Assembly: GCA_014529385.2 (NCBI GenBank)
Contig: CM043944.1
Coordinates: 46,418,768 to 46,482,767 of the forward strand
DNA: 64,000 bases
Origin: Adiantum capillus-veneris
Lineage: Eukaryota; Streptophyta; Polypodiopsida; Polypodiales; Pteridaceae
Direction of reading: 5' to 3'
Positions 39,991 to 51,754 of this stretch are shown here, piece after piece (position 1 is the first letter of the stretch; each line of letters begins with the position of its first letter). Made by a program: the position numbers and the translations under genes. Under the pieces are notes generated by a model that was given only the letters and a program-made list of their open reading frames with translations, ran no database searches and had not been told where the DNA came from.

Positions 39991-40267
39991 TGATGAGCGC
40001 GCGGCGGTGTGTGCAAGTGATAGAGCACGCGAAGATGTGCAAACCTTGAGGCTTGAAGCGGAGGCACTGTGCTTCAGAAGGGAAGCGCTAGCAGAACGAA
40101 GAGGGAGAGAGAGAGAGCTCACGTTTTTGGGGAAAACTCAATAAGTGAGTTTTGGGTTTTCCCACTTTTATTGTAAGTGACCTTTAAAAAATGTGTGCAG
40201 GTTCATAGAACCTGAACAAAGTATAAAAATGTACAAAAAAGGGGTTATTTAGGCCTTTAACCCAACA
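39991..40267 (-). repeat. Copia 5' LTR
   Basis: 277 bp, TGATGAGCGC to CCCAACA, matching 35011-35324. Confidence 0.95.
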
Positions 40268-40655
40268 ATTTGACCCAGCTACATGGACACACATATGTCT
40301 CATGGTTTGTCGTGTGCCATTGGTCAAATACGCACATCCTCACATCTGCTGGAGATTGAGACTGGTAGATTCAGAGGGATACCAGCAGACAATAGGATAT
40401 GCCGCTTATACCAGCTAGAGCCAGAGACAAACCTACATTACATATGTCATTGCAGATACGGGGCCGTTCCCACTGCTTATTCAGAAAGGGTTTCGATCGT
40501 TTCTCTAGGGTCGTTACTAGTTAGTTATGAGGATCGGAGATGTCTAGGGCTATATCTACTTGAATTACACAGATATAGACACACTTTACTAGGGAGAGAT
40601 AGAGAGAGACAGTCCCTGAGACAGATTACAGATTTCTTTTCACTAGATATGGGAC

Positions 40656-41153
40656 TGTAACAAACTGCTGACGTGTCGATCTACTGAAGAACGAAGCTAC
40701 CGGCCGAGGAGCCTAAACCCTAGAAAAAGCAAAAGCAACAGAAGAAGCAGCAACAGATTTCCGGAAATTCCGCTCACTGTTGATGTGGCAGAACTGTATG
40801 GATTTTCGCTTTTCACGCTAACATTGGTAACGTGGCAGGATGTACGGATTTCCGAGTTTTGCGCTGGCTGATGACGTGGCAGCTTTACGGATTTCCATGA
40901 TTACGCTGGCAGCTTTTTGGGCATTGCTTTTCGACCAGATGCTTTTGAGTTTGAAGGCTTTTCACTTTAAACTGCTTTTGGGGCCTAGGGCCTTTAAATA
41001 TGAGGTTAGGGCTCATTCTCTGGCATGCTTCTTGGAGAAGGTGCAGAGTCTAGAGTATCGGCTTGTACTGTGTTGATGCAATATAAAGAAATACCAAAAG
41101 GGGCGACAAAGTTAGGGGCCAATACTCTCTGGGGTGGAATTCCGCCACTCCGT

Positions 41154-41221
<68 letters not shown>

Positions 41222-41305
41222 CACAGAGTTCAGTTGTTATTGAAGTGCTAAAAGTCTGTTCAGTCTGTTCTTTTCTATTGGCACTTGGTGCCCCGTCTAG
41301 TGACA
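40656..41305 (+). repeat. Solo LTR of the 3058 gypsy family, TSD GGGAC
   Basis: 650 bp, TGTAACAAACTG to TAGTGACA, flanked by GGGAC at 40651-40655 and 41306-41310. It shares the start, TGACGTGGCA motifs (40872, variants near 40669, 40781 and 40827) and the GAAATACCAAAAGGGGCG block with the LTR at 3058. It carries its own (TC)n at 41156-41218 where the other copy has only CTCTCTT. Formed by LTR-LTR recombination. Confidence 0.92.
41156..41218. repeat. (TC)n microsatellite inside the solo LTR
   Basis: An unoccupied TC tract with no LINE attached. Confidence 0.95.
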
Positions 41306-41632
41306 GGGACAGCCAGAGGAGCAGCCATCACTGCACAGCTCGGCCCACACTCATTCGACCACTACCGACCCTCTCATCGACCGAGCACTGGAGCTACGGA
41401 GATCCAGACGGCCACTATTGACGAGAGGGGCTACACAGCATCGACAGAGACTACAACAGTGGATTCGAGCCATACTCTCTCGACATCCAAAGTGCAGATG
41501 AGGATGGATTCTAGTAGTAGTATCTTTGTTCCAGTTCTTTTGTAACCAAACATGGTATTAGATTCACCATTTTGTAACAGATTGGTCTCATAGGTCATTT
41601 TGACCTTTTGAAGGCGTTAAAATAACATTTCA

Positions 41633-41765
<133 letters not shown>

Positions 41766-42127
41766 GCACTGTTGCGTTGCTGCCCTGCGCGCGCCACTGT
41801 TTCACCTCCTGCGCGCGCCACTGCTGCTGCCCTCTGCGCGCGCCTCTGCTGCTGCTGTTTCACCCCCTGCGCGCACCACTGCTGCTGCAGCTGAACCCAT
41901 TGTGGCTGACCTGTTGCGACTGCACGCTGCCAAGGCTGTAGCACTTGCCGCTGCCTCACTGTTGCAGCATTACCAAGTGCACTAGGCCCGCTGCCCCCAA
42001 TCTCTCACACACGGATACATACCCACACACACACTACACACATACACGCATACACACAAGTACTCCCTCTCTTCCCCTTCTCCCCTCTTCTTCACAATAT
42101 GAAGAGAGGGTAGTTACGAAGACAACC

Positions 42128-43048
42128 ATGTCTTCCCCCATCATCAAGACGCCGGCATCGACAATGAAGACAACCTTCATGCTCACGAACAAGAGGCTTG
42201 CACAATTGGAGAAGGATATGAAAGAATGGCGGATGGAGAGAGAGATATGGGAGGAGGAGAAAGCCACCTTCATCAAGCTATGGAACGAAGAATAGGAGGA
42301 CATGAGAGCGGAAATCCAAAATCTTAAAGAGGAGGAGGAGAGAAGGGAACGGGAGAACGAGAAGGAGAGGGAGAGATGGAGGAAAGAGCAAGAAGAGATG
42401 AAGGCACAAATCGATCTCCTTCATGCTTCCATCACATCCCTCACCCCCCAGGAAGGAGAGATTAAAGAGGAGGCTAAGGAAGCCCTCAAGGAGGAGATCA
42501 CCAAAGCCCTCATAGCAAGCATTGAGGACAAATTAGAGGCCACCAAAGAAGGATGGGTCGAAGTGGTCAAAAAGAACATCAAGAAGGTAGCAAGAGAGGA
42601 AGCCCAAAAAGATGAGGTACTCATCGTACACACAACCATCGAGGAGGAGAAGATGCGACAAGCTCGCCGTCTCAATGTACGAGTGACCGGCATCAAAGAA
42701 GAAGAAGGGTCTACACCCGAGAGCGATGGGAAAGCTTTATGCAAGAAAGTGGGATACAAGGAAGAAGAGATCCCTTTCTCCAAAGTTTGGAGAGTCGGCA
42801 AAGATCCAAAGAAGAGAGCTCTCATCCTCCAATTCGCCTCCGAGGAGTCTCGAACTTCTTTCCTCCGAAAGAGGGTCATCTTGAGAGGGCTAGAAGGCCC
42901 CCCGATTTATCTTGATGATGACCTCACAAAGATGCAACAAGATCACCGTCGCGCGTGCATGCCTAGAGTCCACCAAGCCCGCAAAGAAGGGAAGAAGGCA
43001 GTATATCGAGATGGTAGGGTTATCATTGATGGCAAGACCATCGCATAG
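42128..43048 (+). CDS. TC-A LINE ORF1 (L1-type), one internal stop
   Basis: 306 codons from MSSPIIKTPASTMKTTFMLT with one premature TAG at 42293-42295 (codon 56). Residues about 60-105 form a charged coiled coil (ERRERENEKERERWRKEQEE). Residues about 180-300 are an L1 ORF1 RRM/CTD-like region: RRLNVRVTGIKEEEGSTP, KVWRVGKDPKKRALILQFAS, HQARKEGKKAVYRDGRVII. The stop TAG 43046-43048 is followed by GGA and the same frame continues as ORF2. Expected to bind element RNA; otherwise intact. Confidence 0.85.
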
Positions 43049-46000
43049 GGACTCGCGGCCTGTGGGACACACGAGGAGATTCATGTCACGGTTTGGAATT
43101 GCAATGGAGACCTATGGACACACCCAAAGAGACTTGAGGAGGTGATGAGAGGTCGAGACATCATTCTACTTACAGAGACACACGAGAGCCCAGAGAGAGG
43201 GTTACCACGGATACATGGATTCCAGTGGGAGTCTCTACATCGGGGATGTATGCGCCAGCACACCACTCGCGGCTCAGGAGGAGTGGCCATACTCTTTAGA
43301 CAGGGGCTTCACAGCAGACTACAGATTGTTGCCCGGGACCCACAGGCCCGCTACATGTGGATTCGCCTCGAGCTCTCACGAGACAAGATCATCTACATTG
43401 CCCTTTGCTACTTTGCTCCCACAGGCTCCAGATTCGCCCCTATTGAGCAGGAGTCACCGTACGCATGCCTCACGGAGGAGATTATGGAGTACTCCACACT
43501 GGGTGAAGTCTTCCTTATGGGAGACTTCAATGCTCGTACGCGCAGTGAGCAGTGTGAGGCATATGACCACGAGGACCCAGGGGCACTACACACTCTAGAT
43601 GAGGAGGCTACTATGAGAGATACAGCAGACAGAGCTCCAGTCACAGCCTACGAACGACATCTACTTCGACTTGGCTCCCAGCACTGTCTCATTATTTATA
43701 ACGGGATGGCCCAGTGGCCCACCTCAGGGGGCCTGACTTGTATGCCACATGGCGTTGCAGAGGGAGAGGGGAGTACAGTCGACTATATTCTCGGACCCAG
43801 GGAGGCTACACACCTTATCACATCCTTCACCGTTCCACCCATACCCATCGGAGCCGACCACACATACCTCTCTTTCTCCATCACCGGAGATACCATCCCA
43901 CACAGCTCCACAGCACACACTCCACACACCACCATCCATTTCACACATGAGCTAGCCTCTCTTTACTCGGCCGAGGTCGAACATGGCCTATGCCTCCTCC
44001 ACCCATCCACACCACTCTCAGTTCTCACATCACATATCTCTTCCGTTCTCCACACTTCAGCTATTAGCTCTTTTCCACACACCACTCACACAGGACGCAC
44101 TCCTCCCCCCGGGACTATGCCTCAGAACCGCTGGTATGATGATGAGTGCAGAGAGCTATACCGACGCCTCCGTGCACGGCGAGCCTTAGGAGAGATCACA
44201 GAGAGAGAGGCCAGACGGCATATGTAGACGCTGACACGCCAAAAGCGGCGAGCATTCGAAGAGGCACAGGAGCTTGAGCTATACCGCCTATTCATGAGCA
44301 TGGATAGCGAGACGGCATGGCGCACCCTGCGCGAGCCACGTCCAACTACAGCTATTGAGGATCCACAGATATGGCATGATTATGCAGAGCGACTTTACGA
44401 GGTGCCAGGGCAGCCTCCTATCCCACAGCCACACGAGCCACGCCCCACGTGCTCCTCCTTCTTTACAGCAGAGATGGTAGAGAGGGCCATACGCCGCATG
44501 CAGCACAGACGATCAGCTGACCATACTGGATTACAGAGTGAGCACATCATTTATGCGGCCTCCACTATAGCGCCGTTGATTGCACATGTCTTCAACCGGT
44601 CTATAGGGGAGGGCTTCCCAGAGGAGTGGACACAGCACACCATAGTGCCTATCCACAAATCTGGCGACACCCTGGACCCAGGGAACTACAGGACTATCAT
44701 GATTGGCCACACGATGGCCAAGCTATATGGAGCAGTACTTGAGGCACAGCTCAGCTGCTACGCAGAGATCGAGGGTTTACGAGCTCCAGGCCAGGCAGGT
44801 TTCAGACGAGCTTTCTCCACCACGGATCACATCTTCGTTCTGCGCTGCCTCATTGATGGGGCAAAGGCGCAGAAGAAGAGGCTTTACTGTTGCTTTGTGG
44901 ATTTCCGCAAGGCCTTTGACACAGTCCCACGCGAGAGACTCTTCCAGCGCCTTCACGGCATTGGGGTACCAGCAAACATGATTTGGGCCATATATGCTCT
45001 CTACGAGAAGGTGACGGGTCGAGTTCGTTGCCCAGGCGGTTTTTCAGAGACCATTGCTAGCACCATTGGTGTTAAGCAACGATGCCCACTCTCCCCGACA
45101 CTCTTTGGGCTCTACATCGACGAGATCTCCGACTACATACTGCGAGCAGGAGGAGAGGGGAGCGACTTGACAGGTACTCCGGTCCACATCATGTTATATG
45201 CTGATGATATTGTGCTGATTTCAGAGTCACCCGAGGGCTTGCAACGCCATCTTGAGGCCTTGGACGAATTCAGCACACACAGGGGGTTGACTGTGAACCT
45301 TGGCAAAACCAAGGTTATGATCTTTCACACATCCAGTGCAGTGCGGAGCGCTGCCACCTTCACAGCAGCAGAAGGACAGGTTGATGTAATCACCTCCTAT
45401 GTCTACCTTGGCATCACATTCACCAGCCTACCAGGACCCTTCACTATGAGGCAGGCTGCTGCTGACAGGCTCACCCGAGGATACGCAGCTCTGGCCATGC
45501 TAGAGCGGAGATGCCACCAGGCACACTTTCAGGAACCCCGCACGAAGGGGTGGCTTTTCGACACCTTAGACACCCCGGCCTTGATGTACTCGGCGGCAGT
45601 ATGGGCACCAGGATTGACAGCTGAGCAGTGGACACAGCTTGAGAGGCCACAGGTATATATGATCTCACGCTTGCTCCGCAGCAAGAAGACAGTGCCACAT
45701 GGCATTATTAGAGCCGAGCTCGCCACACCACCTATGGTGGTAAAGGCACTATTCCAGACAGTCTGCTTCATCCAGAGGATGAGAGAGCTACCTCCTGACA
45801 GACTTACTCGTAGAGTATTTGAGGCAGCTATACAGCTATCAGAGAGTGGGCATGAGAGAGCATGGTACTCACAGGTCAGAGCATGGTTTGAGGGACACGG
45901 TCTTGACATGGAGAGCCTACCACCATTCCAGTACGACCCCCACTCACCATATGTTCACCTCTCTCGCAGTGAGAGGAACTTGGTATTGAGACAGGATCTG

Positions 46001-46768
46001 TGGCAGCTATACACTAGGAGAGTCTGGGAGTCACCTGGCTTGGGGACGAGGATGTCAGATTACAGAGACCAGTTTCTCACCATATTGTCTGGGGGGTTCA
46101 TACAGAGACCACGCTACATGGACACATATATGCCACATAGCTCACGGGTGGCGATTGGTCAGCTGAGAGTGGCTTCACACAGGTTAGAGATTGAGATCGG
46201 GAAACACACTGGTGTTCCCAGGGAGGAGCGAGTCTGCAGAGCCTGCACAGAGGAGGTGGAGAGTGAGGAGCACTTTGTATGTAGATGCAGAGCATACACT
46301 GAGATCAGAGGCAGGTATGAGGCCTTATTCAGAGGACAGCCCACTCTCCGAGAGATCTTGGACTCTCGAGATCAGAGACAGCTCGGACGGTTCTTACTAG
46401 AGATACAGAGCCATCGGGACACACTACTACAGCCACACACAGCTACACAGATAGAGGGGAGACAGCCGCAGCTCACAGACTTCTTTCAGAGGATTGCCGC
46501 CCGTCTCTCACCAGACACTCAGAGGGGAGAGACACTCCCACAGGCGGAGGTGAGCCGAGCTAGACGACGACCACGAGTCACAGGCTACAGGGGCGCAAGC
46601 TCCCACCACCGACAATTCGAGGAGATCCGAGACCGGGAGCGCCGTGCCACTGAGGAGCGAGTGGCCCAGATGAGGGCCGACCCGACAGCTTTCATCCGGG
46701 CAGCCTTGGCACCAGACCCGCCCATGTACCACATCTTACATCCCCCCATTAGTACAGGATGGAGCTAG
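43049..46768 (+). CDS. TC-A LINE ORF2: endonuclease, RT, Cys/His block, PIP-box
   Basis: 1239 residues in the ORF1 frame. The first ATG (43142) comes after the endonuclease motif TVWNCNG, so the natural start is not a normal AUG. EN: ILLTETHES, FLMGDFNAR (43510-43540), STVDYIL, GADHTYLS. RT: NYRTIMIGHTMAKLYG, YCCFVDFRKAFDTVP, STIGVKQRCPLSPTLFGLYI (G to R against copy A2), IMLYADDIVLIS (45190-45225). C-terminal CRACTEEVESEEHFVCRC (46237-46290), PIP-box QPQLTDFF (46463-46486) and a basic tail RARRRPRVTGYRGASSHHRQ. One TAG at 44225-44227 where A2 has AAG. It makes the nick and copies RNA by target-primed reverse transcription. Confidence 0.9.
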
Positions 46769-47009
46769 ATAGCTTGATGCATTCTCATGATTGTACTACC
46801 TTGAGCATATAGACATGCATATACCCCTAGAGATAGAGCTCCATCCCTCCTCAGATACCCCACTACCTACATTCAGTTCAGTTTTGTATCAGTTCAGTTC
46901 AGTTTTGTTTCATTTGTCTTTCCGATAGACGGATGACATACACACCATGTACATTTGATTTGTCTCATAGGCCGATTTCGGCCTGACATAGACGTTAAAA
47001 ATCTTTCTT

Positions 47010-47013
<4 letters not shown>

Positions 47014-47098
<85 letters not shown>
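47014..47098. repeat. (TC)n tail of copy A1
   Basis: Followed by AAAGTGTCAA, which also follows the tail of copy A2 (58127). Confidence 0.95.
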
Positions 47099-47099
<1 letters not shown>

Positions 47100-47201
47100 A
47101 AGTGTCAAAACACTTCTAAATCTAGACTGACTGGACTGACTGAACCCTTGTCGTGTTGTAGCTTGTCCACGGACACATAGGGTTGGATGTGTCACGTGAC
47201 A
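47099..47201 (-). repeat. Truncated 3' LTR of the chromovirus-like element
   Basis: Matches 51233-51335 (ACTGACTGGACTNACTGAAC, GGTTGGATGTGTCACGTGAC). Confidence 0.9.
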
Positions 47202-47212
47202 TCCCCTCCTTT

Positions 47213-48223
47213 TCAAAGTGAGGTACTGGTACCGAGCTGTATGGCGTCAAGGGAGATCGCCAATAGCATCCGCAATCCTGGAAGGGACTCTTCGTCGACC
47301 CACTCTGATGTGTGGGTCGTGCGGTACTTGAACTTCATAAAGGTTTGCAATGCTTGCTTCTTTGGGCCGCACCGAAAGCGACATAAAGTCTTCTGTGGCT
47401 CCTTCGATGCTTCAACTTCGTCGAGAGTCATGCTTCTTTCTTCTTCAAGAATCTCCATGGCTGAAAATTCCTGAAACCATTTCCAACACAAAACCATGAA
47501 CATACCCATTCCATGTAAAGTGAGTGGAAAAAATCTTGTCTTCCTCAAAGACTGTGCATGCAATGTAGATGAACAAATAGACGGAGTGCCAAACCGTTCA
47601 CCACACACACGCAAATGATGAGATCGAAGTTTTCTCTTGTGATCTGATTCAATCAATTGTGGCAATTCACCACGGAAATGCCTATGCTTGGTGCTCATAC
47701 TTTCATGTACGCTTGCTACAAATGTGTCATGCCAAGGAAGAGACATGGAATGGGACGTCCGTACATGCATACTTTTCAGCTTTTCATGAAAAATCTGCAT
47801 ACATTCGTGCTCATTCATGAGTGAAACGTGCTCAACGTACAATATGTCATGCCTAGTAAAAGGGATCACATAAAGACGCTGACTAAAATACAGGAAACGA
47901 TCACGAATGAAACACTCGAACAATGTGTGCGTATGAATCATGCGAACACATAGTACTTCCTGTGAAGGTTCTTTGGACCTAGGCTTGAGAGCCAAGATCA
48001 ATCTTTCGTGATTGATCAAATCTGCAAGGAGGTTCGCTTCGCTAGAAAAAGCACCCACTAACTCATCATCCTTGTGAACAATCACATCATCTTCATGCAA
48101 ATCATCATGCTTGTGAGAAATCACATCTTCATCATCATAGAAATAATCATGCTTGTCATTGTCAACCAAATCCTCATGCAAATCATTGGCATGCAAATCA
48201 TCATGCTCATCATTATCATTCAA
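47213..48223 (-). CDS. His/Asp-rich segment with chromodomain-like C terminus
   Basis: 336 open codons in the same frame as the protease upstream. Residues 1-50 repeat HDDLHEDD-like acidic/His units. Residues 60-260 match nothing I recognise (RLYVIPFTRHDILYVEHV, HMRTSHSMSLPW-type text). Residues about 255-320 (AMEILEEERSMTL, FMKFKYRTTHTSEWVDEESL) resemble the chromodomain that chromoviruses carry at the integrase C terminus, which can guide integration to heterochromatin. No DDE integrase motif is present. Confidence 0.55.
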   Translation of the reverse strand: MNDNDEHDDLHANDLHEDLVDNDKHDYFYDDEDVISHKHDDLHEDDVIVHKDDELVGAFSSEANLLADLINHERLILALKPRSKEPSQEVLCVRMIHTHTLFECFIRDRFLYFSQRLYVIPFTRHDILYVEHVSLMNEHECMQIFHEKLKSMHVRTSHSMSLPWHDTFVASVHESMSTKHRHFRGELPQLIESDHKRKLRSHHLRVCGERFGTPSICSSTLHAQSLRKTRFFPLTLHGMGMFMVLCWKWFQEFSAMEILEEERSMTLDEVEASKEPQKTLCRFRCGPKKQALQTFMKFKYRTTHTSEWVDEESLPGLRMLLAISLDAIQLGTSTSL

Positions 48224-48319
48224 TTCACATGCTTCTCATAATCATGCAAATCCTGTGTCATGATTTGGAGAAGAAGAGACTGAGAGAGTCTCCTTCTCCT
48301 GAATCCGTTTAATCTTCGC

Positions 48320-49640
48320 CTATACATTAGCAATGAGAGAGAGAGAATGAACAACTTCCTCTCCACGAATGACAATGGGAGTCACTTTTGGCATTGGGAG
48401 TGAAAGTGTTAGCCTCCCAATCAATGAGAGGGTTAAGCTCACGAAACCATCGAATGCCCAAAATCTTGAGAGAGGAGAGACAAAAAATCTTCTACGGAAA
48501 GCAGCTTGTTGAATTGTAAACAACACACCAAGACACTCTTTCGTGATGAGAGAGTCCATACCGGGAGCAAAGCCAGAAACCTCGAGAGGAGATTTCTGAC
48601 TAACCTCTAGGCGGGCTTTCTCAACAAGAGAGGGACTGATCACATCATGCATACTACCTGGGTCAAACAATATGACAAAACGGTGCCCCGTCATATGACC
48701 ATAACATTTAATGAGAGAATCGTCAATAGGAGGGTCAGGACAAACTTGGGGCACACTCGTGTTGTCATTAATTGCATTGACAGAGGAAGTGGGTTCTGTG
48801 GATTCTTTAGATTCATTCGATTCAAGCTTAGGACATGTTCTTTTTATGTGACCCTTAATGTGACAATGAAAACAACGACCTTCCTTAGAATAAGTGCTTT
48901 GCTCTTCCGATGTGATGTATCCTCCTAAAATTCCTTGTGCTTCCTTTTCATCTGGAGTGAGCTTAGGTTTAGCAATTGTGTTAGCCTTACCCTTAGGTTC
49001 ATTGAAAGAATTCTTTTCTTAGAGACTATTGGAAGATTAGTTAGAAGAGTTACTGTTCTTACCATTCTTACCGTTCTGAGGGTTCTGAGAAGTCTGTGAG
49101 GTACTTATGGAAGTCTTGTTCTCCTTAGGCTTTCCCTTGTTGTGCTTCATTTCTTGTGCGAGAGCAATCGCTACCGCCTTGTTGAGATCGATTGATCGAG
49201 CACCTCGACATCGTACTTGATATACTCGTCCAATCCATAAAGGAATGCCTCTTTGCGTTCTTCATCCGACTTGCGTAATTGGGTATCTAGCTGCAAAACA
49301 CGATTAGAAAAAGACATAACCGGTATACCATTTTGCTTGAGAGCCCGCCAATCGTTCTTCAATCGTGCCAGGTACTGAGGTGGCATAAACCGCGCCTTGA
49401 GCTTGTCTTGGAAATCAGCCCAATTGAAGGAAAGGGACGTGAATTTGTCGGCTTCCTCTAGGTGCGTGGCTAACTGTGTCTCTTGCCATGCGTGGTACCA
49501 ATTGATGGCATCACCGGCAAGGTACATAGCTGCCATTAAAACCTTGCTATTTCCTGTCTTCTTAGTTGTCGCAAAATAAGCATTAAATTGAGGCAACCAT
49601 GAATGAATAACCGTAGCATCCATCTTACCATCATACTTAC
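48320..49640 (-). pseudogene. Gag-protease of the chromovirus-like element
   Basis: Gag: MDATVIHSWLPQFNAYFATT, AGDAINWYHAWQ and FQDKLKARFMPPQYLARLKN, a Retrotrans_gag domain (about 49250-49620). A frameshift near 49171 leads to a Ser/Asn-rich spacer, CCHC knuckle CFHCHIKGHIKRTC (about 48835-48875), then protease VILFDPGSMHDVIS (DPG in place of D-S/T-G). A stop at 48320 separates it from the downstream His/Asp-rich frame. Confidence 0.75.
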
Positions 49641-50189
49641 TGAACTGGATCTTCTATGTGACTAAGTTGTTGGAATCCGCATCGTGGTGGGGAAAATTCT
49701 TCATCGCCTCTCTCATGCTCATCACCTGTATGCGAAGTATCCATTCTGCTTCGGGTGATGACCATGCACTATGATCTTTGGTTCTTAAGTTCACGAGGAA
49801 CTTGAGTTCTTGAGGGTCTTGGGTTCTTGGGTTCTTGAGGTTCTTGAGGTTTTCTTTCGCTTGCAATTTGTGTTTGAGAAGGATCTTCTCTTCACCCGAG
49901 TTCTGCTCTTTTCCGCGGGCGCACCCCTTGGCGGCCTTGCGCTCACACCAAGGTTGCTTTTTCCCACCTCACGCCGATTGGCCGGCCGCAAAGTGCACGG
50001 TCCGCTCTCAATGAGTGAAAAGAGGCACAAGGGTAGGCTGGACAAGCCCTTCTTTCATGGGATTCCTGTCACTCTTCAAAACACACGATTAGGAATCGAC
50101 ACGCCCAAGCGAACTTGGGTTCGTGCGACTGCAACAAGCAAAAAAAATCCTTGTGGTTCTTTCCTTGAGTGATACAGAACACTGCCAAA

Positions 50190-50201
50190 GCTCTGATACC
50201 A
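50190..50201 (-). promoter_or_regulatory. Primer binding site of the chromovirus-like element
   Basis: TGGTATCAGAGC on the minus strand, two bases inside the 5' LTR end (AACA at 50203). Confidence 0.9.
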
Positions 50202-50202
50202 A

Positions 50203-51335
50203 TGTTAGGTGCAGCGGAATGAATGTTTGAACTTTGCTCAAGATGAGTGCTCCGTAATGTGCTCAAGGTTCCTTTTGTTCTTATGGAAGGGAGAGCCTTC
50301 CGTTCTTAATCAGAGAGTGCAATGAATACGAACAAAGTGAATGGACACTGTGCATGAAAGTGTATGAGACTGAGAGATAGAGAGAGAAGAGAATACGACA
50401 CCAGAGACGTTGTAAAACCCTCCTCCGAAGGCCCCACTCTCATCGGCGAGAGTGGTCTACTATTGATTGCACAAATTGGTACAAACTGAATGCACGTGAC
50501 TGATGCAAGTCTAGGCTAGGTAGATGACGACGACGGAGATGGCGAGACCAACCTAAGGGCTGAAATCTGACGCTTATGAACTGCTGTCCAAAAACGCTGC
50601 TGGCTGAAATCTGCTACTGCTGAAAACGCTGTGGAAAACGCTGATTTTGCTGGTCTTTATGGCTGAAAATCTGCTGTTACTTGGGGCTGAAACCTGATGG
50701 TTCTTAGGGCTGAAAACTGGTGATCTTTACCTGCTGAAAATCGCCATGGTTGCGGGTGATTCTAACATGCTGAAAACGCTAAGGCTGCAGATGCTTGGCG
50801 ATGATGTGACTGGAGCAAAAACGCTAGGCTGAGGTCTTCTTGCGGTGGAGCTTGCTGATGAAAACGCCAAGGGGCTGAGGTTGATGAAAACGCTAGGGGT
50901 CTTTGCTTGAGGAGGCACTCCACCAAGGTTCTTGCTGAGAAGTTGCCTGTTGAGCAAGGTGCTCCTGCTGCCTCTTCTGCCAATTAGTGCTAGTCTAGGT
51001 TTGCTTATATACAAACTTACTCAATTTGCCCTACCTACTTCCAACAAAAGTCACTTAAAAATAATAAGTGAAAAATGTCAAAAATAGGTAAAATAGGCTA
51101 AATCCACTGGAAAATTTCCTGAAGGATTCTGATGGATTATGATGGGAATGCTTATGATCATGCTTTGTGCAACCAGAGGATATGCATCTGCACTAAGTGC
51201 TTGGGCATGCACGGTCTGCGAACAGACTCACAAAAGTGCCAGAATACTTCCAAATCTAAACTGACTGGACTAACTGAACCCTTGTCGTGTTGTAGCTTGT
51301 CCACGGACACATAGGGTTGGATGTGTCACGTGACA
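50203..51335 (-). repeat. 5' LTR of the chromovirus-like element
   Basis: 1133 bp, TGTCACGTGACA to CACCTAACA (minus strand). It has a run of related GCTGAAAANCGCT units at about 50580-50900. No coding potential. Confidence 0.88.
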
Positions 51336-51748
51336 AGAAAACAAGTGCCACCCAAACACTGCATCATCACCTTCAAGGACAAGGAAGAAAGGTTGAAGCT
51401 ATTACGACAATCCCGCCTCCTCAAGGGGACGAATCTTTGGATTGCCGAGGAATTAACCACTGACCAACTCAAACGCAAAGGAATCGAGCTCAAGAAGATG
51501 CACGAAGCCCGAAAGCAAGGCAAATGGGCAGTTTACAGAGGGGGCAAAGCAATCATACAAGAGTTCCGAACTCCAAGCCCCGCTCTCCTTCCTCCAAACC
51601 CTCCTTAGGTTTTGTCTTTGCTTTCTTTTTTCTTGTAAATGGATCCTCAGTCCTTAACTGATATGTATCCAATGCCTTCAGTGGAAGAAACCAATGTACT
51701 TTCATGTTTTATTTTGGTCCCATGGGTCATATTTGACCTTCGTGGATG

Positions 51749-51754
<6 letters not shown>
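51336..51754 (+). mobile_element. ORF1-only TC-LINE relative (HAL1-like), 5' part lost
   Basis: Directly beside the LTR end. An open ORF1 C terminus (HCIITFKDKEERLKLLRQSR, NLWIAEELTTDQLKRKGIEL, KQGKWAVYRGGKAIIQEF) stops at 51606-51608. About 115 bp later comes the hairpin GGGTCATATTTGACCT (51724-51739), GATGATAATA and (TC)n. As at 15720, no ORF2 lies between. Its 3' end most resembles the TC-C family. Confidence 0.75.

Larger units (their letters stand above)
35011..40267 (-). mobile_element. Ty1/copia retrotransposon, TSD ATTTG
   Basis: 5257 bp, flanked by ATTTG (35006-35010 and 40268-40272). LTRs start TGATGAGCGC and end AACCCAACA. The coding strand is minus, so the 5' LTR is on the right. 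The LTRs differ at roughly ten sites by eye, apart from a large (GA)n expansion in the left one, implying a moderately recent insertion. Confidence 0.97.
47099..51335 (-). mobile_element. Non-autonomous chromovirus-like gypsy element
   Basis: 5' LTR 50203-51335 and truncated 3' LTR 47099-47201 (about 100 bp left, cut at the A1 tail). Both LTRs begin (minus strand) with the palindrome TGTCACGTGACA. PBS TGGTATCAGAGC at 50190-50201, polypurine tract AAAAGGAGGGGA beside 47202. The 3 kb interior encodes gag, protease, an unknown segment and a chromodomain-like end, but no RT, RNase H or integrase. Confidence 0.85.
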
